Shown here piece by piece: positions 1 through 9,158 of a DNA stretch of 64,000 nucleotides. The DNA is taken from NCBI GenBank assembly GCA_027919835.1, contig JANVFP010000023.1, positions 774,392-838,391 on the forward strand, read 5' to 3'. Source of the DNA: Lentinula raphanica. Taxonomy: Eukaryota; Basidiomycota; Agaricomycetes; Agaricales; Omphalotaceae. Positions within the stretch are counted from its first letter, which is position 1, and every line of letters starts with the position of its first letter. The position numbers and the translations under genes were made by a program. The notes beneath the pieces are model-generated. The model was not told where the DNA came from. It did no database searches and saw nothing but the letters and a program-made list of their open reading frames with translations.

Positions 1-676
1 GTGTTAAGTTTAATAAATTGAATGATAGTATAAGCCATTCTAAGTGTCTGAGGGTACTGGGTGTGCTAAAAATAGCATGTACATCATATATACCTAGATT
101 TAGTATGATTTGGAGTGATAACACTTTTACATTTGTCGCGTATTTTTTTTTATTTTGCATTTTCAGGGCCAATGAGGCAACCCTGAATTTTTTGAGTATT
201 TTTTATGATTTTTTCAGATTTTTTGCTATCTGATGAGATCAAGTTCTATTTTTGGACCAATTTCCTTTTTAGGCAATTTTGATGTGCCTGAGGTAGCCAA
301 TACCTCATTGTAGCTATTTTTGGTTTCCTCTGTCATGTTTTAGCACTTCAAGGTCAATAATATCATTCTATGCTTTTTTCTATTCAAAAATATCATAACC
401 CAAAAAGGAAATCAATGACGTAATGATCTAACCCTAATTTACCTGATTTCATGATTGCCGTAAATGTAGTCACTTCGCGAAGTGCAGTATAGCTTCGCAA
501 AGTAGATTTATTATAATATACCTATTAAATATTATTAAATATACTAAATAGCCGAGCACCCCCCGGAGCCCTACTGGCCTACCCGGAAGGGTTTGTTGAG
601 CTTCGAGAGCGAGTCCTGTTACTTCGCGAAGCTGTGGTGGAGACTTATCGGACTACTTCACGGAGTTTTTACAGCT
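1..676. repeat. AT-rich repeat remnant with CTTCGCGAAG palindromes; no gene seen
   Basis: No coding frame is convincing here. Bases from about 50 to 330 resemble, in the same order and orientation, the stretches at about 6370-6600 and 6600-6850 (shared blocks such as TGATTTGGAGTGAT, TTTTGCATTTTCAG and TTTTTGCTATC), so this is a member of a local dispersed repeat. A 14-bp perfect palindrome (CACTTCGCGAAGTG, 471-484) and a related ACTTCGCGAAGC (621-632) flank a GC-rich patch at about 550-600. This could be the 3' flank or LTR of the truncated gypsy element to its right, but no matching second LTR was found. Confidence 0.5.
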
Positions 677-1483
677 TCAGCTGTATAACCATGGTGGTAT
701 AAGAGATTTCCACTTAGTGGTATCCTCATCTTCCTCAACAAATTCTTCTTCTAGATGTTTTTCATCAAACATAGCGGCAATAGTTGCTGCTTGTTTTTGC
801 TCATCTGGATTGTGCATGTCAATCCAGTTAATGTAAGGATTATCCATGTCCTCTTCTCCTAAATTGTCCAGTGAAGATTCCCATGGTAAATCTGGTTCGA
901 GGTGAAGCTCATCAGCTCCAGCTTCATCAACTCGTATTTTACGGGCTCTAGATGCACATGTCTCTGAACACCTGGTGAACGCCCATTCCCCTGAATGCCA
1001 ATCTATTTCTGGATTGTGTTTGTAGAGATAAGAGTATCCAATCATCATGTCCTTGTCACCTAGCTGAGTGACATATAGATACTGTATGGTTTTATGTGAA
1101 CCAATTTGGACATATGCTCGAACATACTCTTTTATCTCTCCTGCAACATTTGGCGTTCCATCCGCATTCAAAACTTGATACGGTTGTGCTATCTTATTTG
1201 TTACCAGGTGGTTTCTTTCAACATATCTTTTGTCGATGAAATTTGTTGTTGCTCCAGAGTCAACAAGAGCCTCGGCCTGCACTTTAAAACCGTATACCCA
1301 AAGTGTTACTGAAAGTCTAAAAGATGATTTCTTGTTACGAGCAATATTATTTAAACAAGCTTCCATAACTACTTTATCTGATTTTTTATCAGTGCTGATA
1401 TTGGGTACACTATTTCCTGACTGTAGATCGCAGACATTATCCTCTACAGTCCCTCTGGAAAATCCGCCTTGTATTGTTGACTT
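677..1483 (-). pseudogene. Gypsy-type aspartic protease, pol N-terminus only
   Basis: The frame read on the minus strand opens at about 1483, inside the end of gag, and runs to a TAG/TGA-bounded end at 677. It encodes roughly 268 residues, with an internal ATG at 1366. The motif DSGATTNFID, preceded by hydrophobic residues, is the catalytic DSG core of a retropepsin as found in gypsy retrotransposons, which matures the Gag-Pol polyprotein. The frame is -1 relative to gag with about 40 nt of overlap, as expected for gag-pol frameshifting, but I see no canonical slippery heptamer in the overlap. Reverse transcriptase, RNase H and integrase are absent downstream, so the element is truncated or non-autonomous. 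The acidic tail (about residues 180-220 of the ATG-initiated form) is not recognised. Confidence 0.75.
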
Positions 1484-2910
1484 CTAGCCCATCGCGATGG
1501 CTTAGAAGGTCCTGCCTGCACTTCACCGACATGTGCAGTCGCTCCTTTTGCAGTGAGCTCAGGTAAACTAATATCAGGGGTGCTCGTGGAGTTGACATTG
1601 AGAGCATCAGCTGGGGGCGCTGGCTCTTGGCTGTCTATTTCATCAAATAATTCCATCAACCGCGCTTTGAATGATTTCTTATCACTCGGTGGTGGTTGTT
1701 TCCCTTTGTTTCCTTGACCAGATGCAGATGCAGATGATGAAGAGTTTTTATTGAAATTTGGCCTTTTGCCTTCATTTCCAGGCTTATCCCAGCAATCCAC
1801 TGTATTGTGAGTCTTCGATTTTGCCTTTAAGCCCTTTCCGGCGCATATTTGGCAATATCGTTGTTTTTGCTCCTGGGAATTAACCTTTTCTGGGGTTTTG
1901 CCTTTACTCTTTTTTGCCGCATCTATCTCCATTGCATCTGGTTCATGACTGCCATTGCCTTTAGCATTATTGCCTGTGCCAAATATTACACTTTTAGTCT
2001 TTTCTGGATGTAAGGCTTTATATGATAAAAGGAGAAGTTCCAGATAATCTTCCCATTTAGTAGGAGTCTTTCCGGAAATTTCCAACACAACAAGTGCATT
2101 ACGCAACTCTTGTGAAATAACATCACGAAGCTTGTCGATATGAATACTATCTTGGTAGTCCACAATACGTGCAAGAGTGCGATATTGTTCAGCATATTTG
2201 ATAAAGTCCTTACTAGCCAGTGACTTGTTTGTCCAAAGATGTGTGATTTCATTTTTAGCACCTTCTTTGTTATCACGGCGACCATAAATGGCATTGAGCT
2301 CATTGGCAAAGTTGTCCCAAGATCCCAGATCGTTTCCCAAACGTGTGTCATCAAAGTACTTTCTCATATAGTTTGTGGCAGGAGAACGCAACCTAGTAAG
2401 AGCAGTCACAATTCTTTGATGATCTGTCACAATGCCTAAAGATGAGCAGTACAATGCGACTTGATTCATCCAATCTTCTAAGGTCATCTTGTTGTCTGTT
2501 CCAGAGAAGGTTGGTGGGTCAGGTACTTTGGGACCTCTGAATGGGCCAGCTCCAGCATCAGCAGGAAGCTTATCAAGCTGTGCCTTATAAGCTCGTAAAA
2601 GTTCTGCCTGAGTTTCGACAATCTGTCGAAGGCTACGAACTTCATTTGTTAAGTTCTCTTGATTGGTGAAGGCTGTAGTAAAAGCCTGATTCATCCAATC
2701 AGCAAGTCCATTGACATTTCTGTTAATATATCCAATGGAAATGTTGGTAGTAGCCTCGTGAGCATTGCGAAGGAGTCGTCCAATCTGATTTTTCTGTTCA
2801 TCAGTTTGAAATCCAATTGCTGCCATATCAATTCCTTGAGAGACAGCATTGGACCAAACTTGTCCATCATCGACTAATTCAACAACAGGGGTGAAAGGTG
2901 TGTAAGACAT
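1444..2910 (-). CDS. gag: Gypsy-type Gag (capsid/nucleocapsid)
   Basis: An ORF of 489 residues from the ATG at 2910; the frame stays open 34 codons further upstream to 3012, but that extension is hydrophobic and unlike Gag. The middle part (about residues 130-300) has the helical pattern of a retrotransposon Gag capsid, including a TLEDWMNQVALYC-like entry segment typical of fungal gypsy Gags. A cysteine/histidine knuckle (CQICAGKG ... THNTVDC) lies near residue 355-380, followed by a low-complexity Ser/Gly/Lys stretch. The start at 2910 is chosen because it begins the soluble Gag-like sequence and sits 100 nt after the upstream ORF. No internal stop is seen. It would package element RNA if expressed. 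Confidence 0.8.
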   Translation of the reverse strand: MSYTPFTPVVELVDDGQVWSNAVSQGIDMAAIGFQTDEQKNQIGRLLRNAHEATTNISIGYINRNVNGLADWMNQAFTTAFTNQENLTNEVRSLRQIVETQAELLRAYKAQLDKLPADAGAGPFRGPKVPDPPTFSGTDNKMTLEDWMNQVALYCSSLGIVTDHQRIVTALTRLRSPATNYMRKYFDDTRLGNDLGSWDNFANELNAIYGRRDNKEGAKNEITHLWTNKSLASKDFIKYAEQYRTLARIVDYQDSIHIDKLRDVISQELRNALVVLEISGKTPTKWEDYLELLLLSYKALHPEKTKSVIFGTGNNAKGNGSHEPDAMEIDAAKKSKGKTPEKVNSQEQKQRYCQICAGKGLKAKSKTHNTVDCWDKPGNEGKRPNFNKNSSSSASASGQGNKGKQPPPSDKKSFKARLMELFDEIDSQEPAPPADALNVNSTSTPDISLPELTAKGATAHVGEVQAGPSKPSRWARSQQYKADFPEGL

Positions 2911-3008
2911 TTTTTCTAGTTGTTTTGAAGTCAGATTATTTTTCAGACATAATATGAAAAAATGAATATATGAAAAAACACAAATGTTTGCCAGATTACA
3001 TAAGACTA

Positions 3009-3887
3009 TCATGCTTTGGCTGCATCAGGAAGTACAATATTCAGGTCTAATAGCACCTTGCAAATTTCAGGAAGCCTAGTATACAGACTCTGAAAATTGA
3101 CTTTCCCAATTTTGGTACATATCCCTTTTATCTCTCTCCAATTTTTGTTACTCAATTGGTGTCCCCTCTTATCTAGATCCTGATATAAATCCTCTAAATC
3201 ATTATACCATCCCCAAAGAGAATTTCGATCCTGATTGGAAATTCTAAAAGCCTGTCCATTATATTCCTTGTACTCTTCCGAGTTTAACTCCCTGAAAACT
3301 GGCTCGAGACGAATTTTGGTAGCCTGCAGAACACCTTCAAACTCCTTGATACGCTTAAGGACAGCATCCTGTTTAGGATAAGTATCAAGAGGAGTGAGCT
3401 GAGAAAGTTCTTCAAGGCGTTGAGCAAGGGTCGGAATTCATCGGAAGTGGAGATCAGAGGGAATAGGTGGAGGAGGAACATAGACAGGGTCAGGAAAGAA
3501 TTTATGGGTTGGAGAGGTATCATAATCCTGAGAAGGCAGATCATGGAGCCTATTCATCAGGCGCTCTCGCTCGACATATTTAAGATGACGTTTACGGAGC
3601 TTAGCGAGGTATTTCTTGTGAGAGATCGAGATTTGGAGGCGTTGAAGGAGAGTGAGTTTATGAGTACGCACAGGTGCGTAGACAGGGATTTTGGTATAGC
3701 AAGGACGTCCAACATGATCATACTTCTTCCGTTTGTCCTTGGGAATGGTGATTCGTTCCCAAAGACCTGTCGATTTATCCATGGCCATGACAGACACATG
3801 GTTACGACGATTGGAAGGAGTATATTTCATGGGAAAAGTGGGAATAATTTTGCAAGGCATTGTCTGGCAGAAATGGCATAAGTGCAT
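3009..3887 (-). pseudogene. Unrecognised ORF upstream of gag, one in-frame TGA
   Basis: Reading the minus strand from the ATG at 3887, 149 codons run to a TGA at 3438-3440. The same frame then continues for 142 more codons to a second TGA at 3009-3011, giving about 292 residues in all. The first half is basic (repeated Lys/Arg/His, for example HKKYLAKLRKRHLKY) and ends in a Pro-rich stretch. The second half is helical and charged, with Trp-rich LWGWYNDLEDLY. I do not recognise the family. Its place directly 5' of gag, same strand, suggests an extra retrotransposon ORF. The internal TGA is followed by A, the same context as four nonsense codons in the neighbouring gypsy element. Confidence 0.5.
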
Positions 3888-4882
3888 TGTCCTTTTTCAG
3901 CAGACAAGTACAAAGAAACAAAGGGAACCAGATGCAGTGTGCAAGTCTTGATGATCTTGATGTCAAATGGATGGGGGGATCTCTACATGTCCTCATGTAG
4001 CAAATGAGAGTGTGTTACACACTCCCTGGTTCTTGCCCAAGAGCTGGCTTGCCGTCTACTCCAGTTCAAAAAGAACCAGATCATGGCCTACCCAAAGGTA
4101 CCAGTCTTGTTGTAATGAAATACAGCAAGTCCCCTTACGCCTAGGGTCCGGCAAATCAAGAACAACTGTCCCTTTCAGCAACAGTGTTCAAAGTCCAGAA
4201 GGACCAAACAAGGTGGTGATGCCCCCACAGCCATGACAAGAAGTCAGACTGCACAACCTGCAAAAGGTCCCTGCCTGTTGCCCTTGACAGCAACAACAGG
4301 CAAGAAAGAAAAAGAAGTGTCTGTTGTCCTTGACAGCAACAACAGACACACAAGAAGCAAGATTCAAGAAACTATCACAACTTAGAACTCACCTAGTTGT
4401 AGTTGCAAAGGTTGGGGATAGTGACAGAGTATGAGCACAAGTTGATCACAAGAGGATAAAAGATGTTCTTGAATCTGGGGGATCCCAGAGATACATGAGA
4501 GTATTTATACTACTCTAGAGTGGAGCTACTATCTAATAATATCATAGTCCATATCATAGTTGGAGCTACATGAAGTCATTTATGAAGTCACTATGATTCA
4601 TGGTGAAGTCATCCATGAAGTCATCCTGTGGAGACTGTGGATGATTCATGGTGAAGTCATCTATGAAGTCATCCTGTGGATGCTTCACTTATTACATCAT
4701 AAGACAACCTGTTGTAATGTAGATATGGTGCAGAGCAAGCATGTCCCATCACTGGTTGTACAAATGAAAATATGTATGGCACAGAGATGATCAAATGATA
4801 AACTACTACTGATAATATGATAAGATAGAGATAGGAGATAAGATAAGTGATTAAGGTAGAGAATAGAGAGAAATCTGTGACA
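3888..4882. other. Non-coding stretch with short direct repeats, possible 5' LTR/leader of the left gypsy fragment
   Basis: No supported gene. Two related stem-forming copies of a CTTGACAGCAACAACAG-containing segment lie at about 4274-4300 and 4320-4346, and two copies of about 40 bp, beginning ATGATTCATGGTGAAGTCAT, lie at 4583 and 4641. On the minus strand a TATAAATA-like box is present near 4500-4512, upstream of the ORFs at 3887 and 2910, so promoter activity of a 5' LTR is possible. LTR ends and a primer binding site could not be defined because no second copy is in the window. Confidence 0.35.
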
Positions 4883-5390
4883 ATCTCATCTGATAGCAAA
4901 AAATCTGAAAAAATCATAAAAAATACTCAAAAAATTCAGGGGTGCCTCAATGGCTCTGAAAATGCAAAATAAAAAAATTTACATGACACAATTGAAAAAC
5001 AACATCACTCCAAATCATACCAAATCCACTATACAGTCAGTATATATCATGTATATACTATTTTTAGCACCTCTAGTACCTTCAATCACTGAGTATAGCT
5101 TAGGCAATGAAAATACTCAAAACAGTGTTATCAGTCACTATACTTAACATACTTAACAGTCAAAAAGTTGACTTTATATACATAACACACTCATTGTTAT
5201 ACTATAACACACTTATAACAACGAGTTTTGGGCGCTTATGGGTGCTTATTTGGTGTTTTTGAGTTGAAATTCATTAATAGCACACTCAATAATTTTTGTC
5301 TGGGCTCTATACTGTGTCAGGATGTTGTCTATATCATATTCCTCTAGATACAATTCGGAGAACTCGAAAATTCAACCTGTGGGGCTGACT
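4883..5390 (+). repeat. Left arm of a 0.5-kb-armed inverted repeat
   Basis: This arm is nearly the exact reverse complement of 6071-6576, from ATCTCATCTGATAGC at its outer end to GGGGCTGAC at its inner end. Without the two insertions in the middle, the centre would read as a perfect palindrome (GGGGCTGACTAGTCAGCCCC). Only scattered mismatches are seen, for example near 4970 and 5270. No ORF is convincing. Related single-arm sequences at 1-360 and 6577-6850 show that the arm belongs to a dispersed repeat. Confidence 0.85.
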
Positions 5391-5393
5391 ATA

Positions 5394-5783
5394 TTGTGAT
5401 CTTTTGAAATATAACAGTGTTTTATGTGAATGTCAATGCATACACCCATGTTATGAAGTCAAACTGCTACTGGGTCATGAAAAGAGTCATCCTACAACCT
5501 ATTCTATGCTAACTCTATGTGATACATCCAAGAGATCTGTAATGGGGGTCATTGAATATGGCATCTATTGTGACATGTAAGTGTAGACATCTATGGTGTA
5601 CATGAAACATGTACATGTATATCACAGAGTCCAATAGTCATAGTGAGTATCTGAACCATGTCCAGACACTTCTAGTAGACTGTGGGAGTGATCCCCTCAT
5701 GAACCACCATCAGTATACTTGCATTACATGGACATATGCATTGACATTTATATAAAACACTGTTATATTTCAAAAGATCACAA
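5394..5783. mobile_element. TA-flanked inverted-repeat element (MITE-like) A
   Basis: Begins TTGTGATCTTTTGAAATATA and ends with the near-exact reverse complement. The terminal inverted repeats are about 47-50 bp, differing at a few positions (5440 region versus 5735 region). It is flanked on both sides by TATA, which fits a TA target duplication as made by Tc1/mariner-type transposases. It has no coding capacity at about 390 bp, so it would depend on a transposase elsewhere. Confidence 0.6.
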
Positions 5784-5787
5784 TATA

Positions 5788-6069
5788 CATCAGGAAAAAT
5801 ATTTTCATCTCTAGAGTCCCCAGAGATACCCCCCAATTTCTAGGCTGCTCAGAGATTTTTGTGAGCTTTGAAAGATCAAAAAACATCCTAGAGATCCTGA
5901 AAGATCCTGAAAGCATCTGAAAGCACCAGAAAGCACCAGAAAGCACCAGAAAGCACCCAGAGAATTTTTAGAAGCCTCAAAGAACTCAGATACTCTAGGC
6001 TCTCTGAGACTACCTAGGAATTGGGGGGTATCTCTGGGGACTCTAGAGATGAGAATATTTTTCCTGATG
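5788..6069. mobile_element. TA-flanked inverted-repeat element (MITE-like) B
   Basis: Terminal inverted repeats of about 57 bp start CATCAGGAAAAATATTTTCA and end with the reverse complement (…TTTTTCCTGATG), both flanked by TA. It sits exactly at the central TA of the larger palindrome (4883-5390 / 6071-6576). The interior contains about four copies of an AAAGCAYC-type 10-mer (AAAGCACCAG, about 5910-5960). Non-coding, probably a non-autonomous DNA transposon. Confidence 0.6.
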
Positions 6070-6070
6070 T

Positions 6071-6576
6071 AGTCAGCCCCACAGGTTGAATTTTCGAGTT
6101 CTCCGAATTGTATCTAGAGGAATATGATATAGACAACATCCTGACACAGTATAGAGCCCAGACAAAAATTATTGAGTGTGCTATTAATGAATTTCGACTC
6201 AAAAACACCAAATAAGCGCCCATAAGCACCCAAAACTCGTTGTTATAAGTGTGTTATAGTATAACAATGAGTGTGTTATGTATATAAAGTCAACTTTTTG
6301 ACTGTTAAGTATGTTAAGTATAGTGACTGATAACACTGTTTTGAGTATTTTCATTGCCTAAGCTATACTCAGTGATTGAAGGTACTAGAGGTGCTAAAAA
6401 TAGTATATACATGATATATACTGACTGTATAGTGGATTTGGTATGATTTGGAGTGATGTTGTTTTTCAATTGTGTCATGTATTTTTTTATTTTGCATTTT
6501 CAGAGCCATTGAGGCACCCCTGAATTTTTTGAGTATTTTTTATGATTTTTTCAGATTTTTTGCTATCAGATGAGAT
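6071..6576 (-). repeat. Right arm of the 0.5-kb-armed inverted repeat
   Basis: Reverse complement of 4883-5390. Together the arms would form a hairpin with about 500 bp of stem around the two MITE-like insertions. Confidence 0.85.
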
Positions 6577-7240
6577 CAAGTTCTATTTTTAGTCCAATAA
6601 AGGTACTAGGATGCTAAATATAGCATATACATCATATATACTGACTGTATAGTGGATTTGGAATGATTTGGAGTGATGAAAATTTTTACACTTGTCGCGT
6701 ATTTTTTTTTATTTTGCATTTTCAGGGCCAACAAGGCACCCCTGAATTTTTTGACTATTTTTAGGATTTTTTTCAGATTTTTTGCTACAAGATGAGATCA
6801 TGATCAAATTTTTCCTTTTTTGGTAATTTTGATGTGCCTGGGCCTGCAATAGGCTCTATACCATCCCTAAATATTTTTTGCATTTTTAGTGATTTTTTGG
6901 GCTATTTTTAGTATCTAGATTGGCCCTACATCATTTTTGATCATATGAGGTCATTTGCTTACATATCCTGATCTGACCTAATCAGGCCATTTTAGGTTTT
7001 TTATGAATTTTTATGAATTTTCGGGTTTTTTGGAAAATGTACTGCTTATTTAATATCTGGATGATTATTAATTACCCAAAACAGTAAATATAAGCCATAT
7101 GTGATAGGTGGTGACAGGCATGACCACCCCCCGGGGCCATTTCCGGGACCCCCTCTGGGTTATCACAACTATTTGCAATAGGTACCTGATAACTCATCGG
7201 TGCTTTTTACAAAAGTTTTACAGTATCAGCTGCCATTCCT
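6577..7240. repeat. Degenerate repeat related to the palindrome arm; no gene
   Basis: Bases 6595-6800 repeat the outer half of the right arm in direct orientation with more divergence. From 6850 to 7090 the sequence is AT-rich and featureless. A short GC-rich block at 7098-7167 begins TGTGATAG and ends TTATCACA, resembling LTR ends, but at about 70 bp and with no partner it cannot be called an LTR. The block lies about 75-140 bp upstream of the start of the spliced gene and could equally be part of its promoter. Confidence 0.4.
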
Positions 7241-7560
7241 ATGACCACGTCCAACTCCTTACTTTCGTCGCCGGGTCGCAACGTCGATGCGAACGTCTCA
7301 CTGGGTCGCAATGTTGATGCAAACGTCTCACTGGGTTGCAACGTTGATGCAAATGTCTTGCCGGGTCGCAACGTTGATGCGAATGTCTCGTTGGGACTCA
7401 ACGTCACCGTGGACTCGATCCGTTCCTCCTTTCTCCAGTTCATGGCAGCCAACCACCTATTGGACTCGGCGACTATTGCGGCTGGTTTTTCGGACAGTTT
7501 CGTGGATGGTCTGGTATACTGTTTACTTGGGCATGGAATCGGTATACGGCAGTTAACTGG

Positions 7561-7615
7561 GTAAGTCCCCTGTGCTTCCTCACTATGCATTCACTGCTGA
7601 CTCTTCATTTACTAG
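7561..7615 (+). other. Intron 1 of the coiled-coil gene
   Basis: Begins GTAAGT and ends ACTAG. Removal joins ACT-GG to G-ACA and keeps the frame open. The 55-bp length is typical of basidiomycete introns. Confidence 0.7.
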
Positions 7616-7690
7616 GACACATGATCTTGAGCGGACCATCATTATGCAGCAATTGGATGAGGCTCAAGTTGCTCAAGCAGCGGCCGAAAC

Positions 7691-7745
7691 GTAAGTAGTG
7701 TTTCTGTAATTTTTCTGGTACCACTGACCCATGTATATTTTCTAG
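7691..7745 (+). other. Intron 2 of the coiled-coil gene
   Basis: Begins GTAAGTAG, ends TTTTCTAG and contains CACTGAC as a plausible branch-point region. Removal keeps the frame. Confidence 0.7.
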
Positions 7746-8018
7746 GGCTCGGGACAGTATGCAGTCTTTCGTGGATGCTGCTGCAGCCCATCAAGATCAG
7801 TGCGAGCAAGAGCTGCAGGAACTCCGCCTAAAGTATCATCAGTTGGAGGAACAGCTTGATGATGCAAATCTACAGTTGGCAGCTGCTCGCGGTGAGGTAG
7901 ACTTTACGACTGCCCAGAACACTCTGATGGAGGATGAGAATACCAGGCTCGAGAATGACAATGATTGACTGGTTGAAGACCGTAAGGTTTTAACTTCGCA
8001 GAATGAGGTGCTTTTCAA

Positions 8019-8070
8019 GTAAGTGATTGCAGTTTTGTTTGAGACTGTGGTTGACCTTGTCCTTTAACAG
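8019..8070 (+). other. Intron 3 of the coiled-coil gene
   Basis: Begins GTAAGTGA and ends CTTTAACAG. Removal joins TTC-AA to G-AGT and continues the coiled-coil frame. Confidence 0.7.
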
Positions 8071-9158
8071 GAGTCTCCTTTCCCATCAGGAGACACTAGA
8101 GTATCTCCTGAAGAAGGACAGCCCTGCTGAGGTTCTTCATGAGCTTGGTCGGTCCAAGGAGGAGCTGGAACGAGTGCGACGGGACTTGGAACTTTCCCGT
8201 TCCTCTGTTCAGACCCTCCAGGAGACCATCTCCTTGCACCTGGATATTATCTCCGTTAAGGATGAGCAGATCTATGTTCTGAACACCCTTATCAACACTT
8301 TGGAGAATAGAGTTTCCACAGTGCAGGCTTCTAGCCTTGTTGTCTCTCAACAACACACTGACTTGGTTCTTGCCCACAATGCCACCAATACCACTCTCAA
8401 TGGTGCCATTTCCTTTATTCGGAAACTATCCCATGCATTACTGCTTCAGCGTTCACTTGATTTGCAGCCATTCCTGGTTGCCATTCGTCGTGACCTTGCG
8501 ACTCTTTCCAAACACTGCCGGGATGCTGATTGGACCCAGACCATGGGTATGTTTCATCACATTGTCCAGTCCCTCCAAACCATCAGGGATATCACTACCT
8601 CGGCTGCCTATGCTCGTGCACGCCAAACCGAGTTGATAGACCTCGACGGTATGGTGGAGAGTGCCCAGCACATCATTGCAGAGGCTCATGGTGATGCTTC
8701 TATTCCTGCTATGGATTTATCTGTTCACCGTTTGGATCCAGAACTTCCCATTGCCCTTCGAAACACTCCAGACTCGAGCTGGGCAGCTCCTGATTCAGTT
8801 TCCTTTCCCCATGCCTCTTCCGATGCTAGTACTAGTATCTTTGGTGATGACTACTCCATGGCTACTCCTGAAACTGAGGTAGCTTCCCATCGTTCCTCTC
8901 CCCAATATCAGCCCTACTCTCTAGAGGTTGATATAGATGATTATGATGGTGATGAAGACTTCCGAGGTGACCTTGCATATCCCCATCTTGAAGACTAAAC
9001 TATCTTTTCTTTCTATAACCCAATTACATACTTGTTATGACTTGTGCATGATTTACAATACTTGTGATGATCAATTTTCTGTTACGATTTCTTTTTGTGT
9101 TGATTTTGGAAATAAGATAGGTGTTGTTACATGAATACAATGATTTGTTGCCATGGAA

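Larger units (their letters stand above)
7241..8998 (+). pseudogene. Four-exon coiled-coil protein gene, unknown function, one internal TGA
   Basis: Exons 7241-7560, 7616-7690, 7746-8018 and 8071-8998 join in frame across introns of 55, 55 and 52 bp. All introns begin GTAAGT and end TAG or CAG. The product would be about 531 residues. Exon 1 carries tandem decapeptide repeats (GRNVDANVSL-like, about five copies, 30-bp units at about 7270-7400). Exons 2 to 4 (about residues 110-310) are heptad-patterned and Glu/Gln/Leu-rich, a likely coiled coil. The C-terminus is Ser/Asp/Glu-rich and acidic. A TGA at 7966-7968 lies within the coiled coil and the frame continues past it; CGA to TGA is the simplest origin. 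I do not recognise the family. It converges on the gypsy pol gene, whose stop is 160 bp away, so it may be an antisense passenger ORF of that element or a host gene caught between elements. Confidence 0.6.

Noticed and set aside
18..233. 71-codon ORF at the left edge
   Set aside because: Lies in a dispersed AT-rich repeat, Phe-rich, no similarity or conserved frame in the sister repeat copies.
7098..7167. TGTGATA … TATCACA block as a gypsy 3' LTR
   Set aside because: Only about 70 bp, and no matching copy on the other side of the gypsy element.
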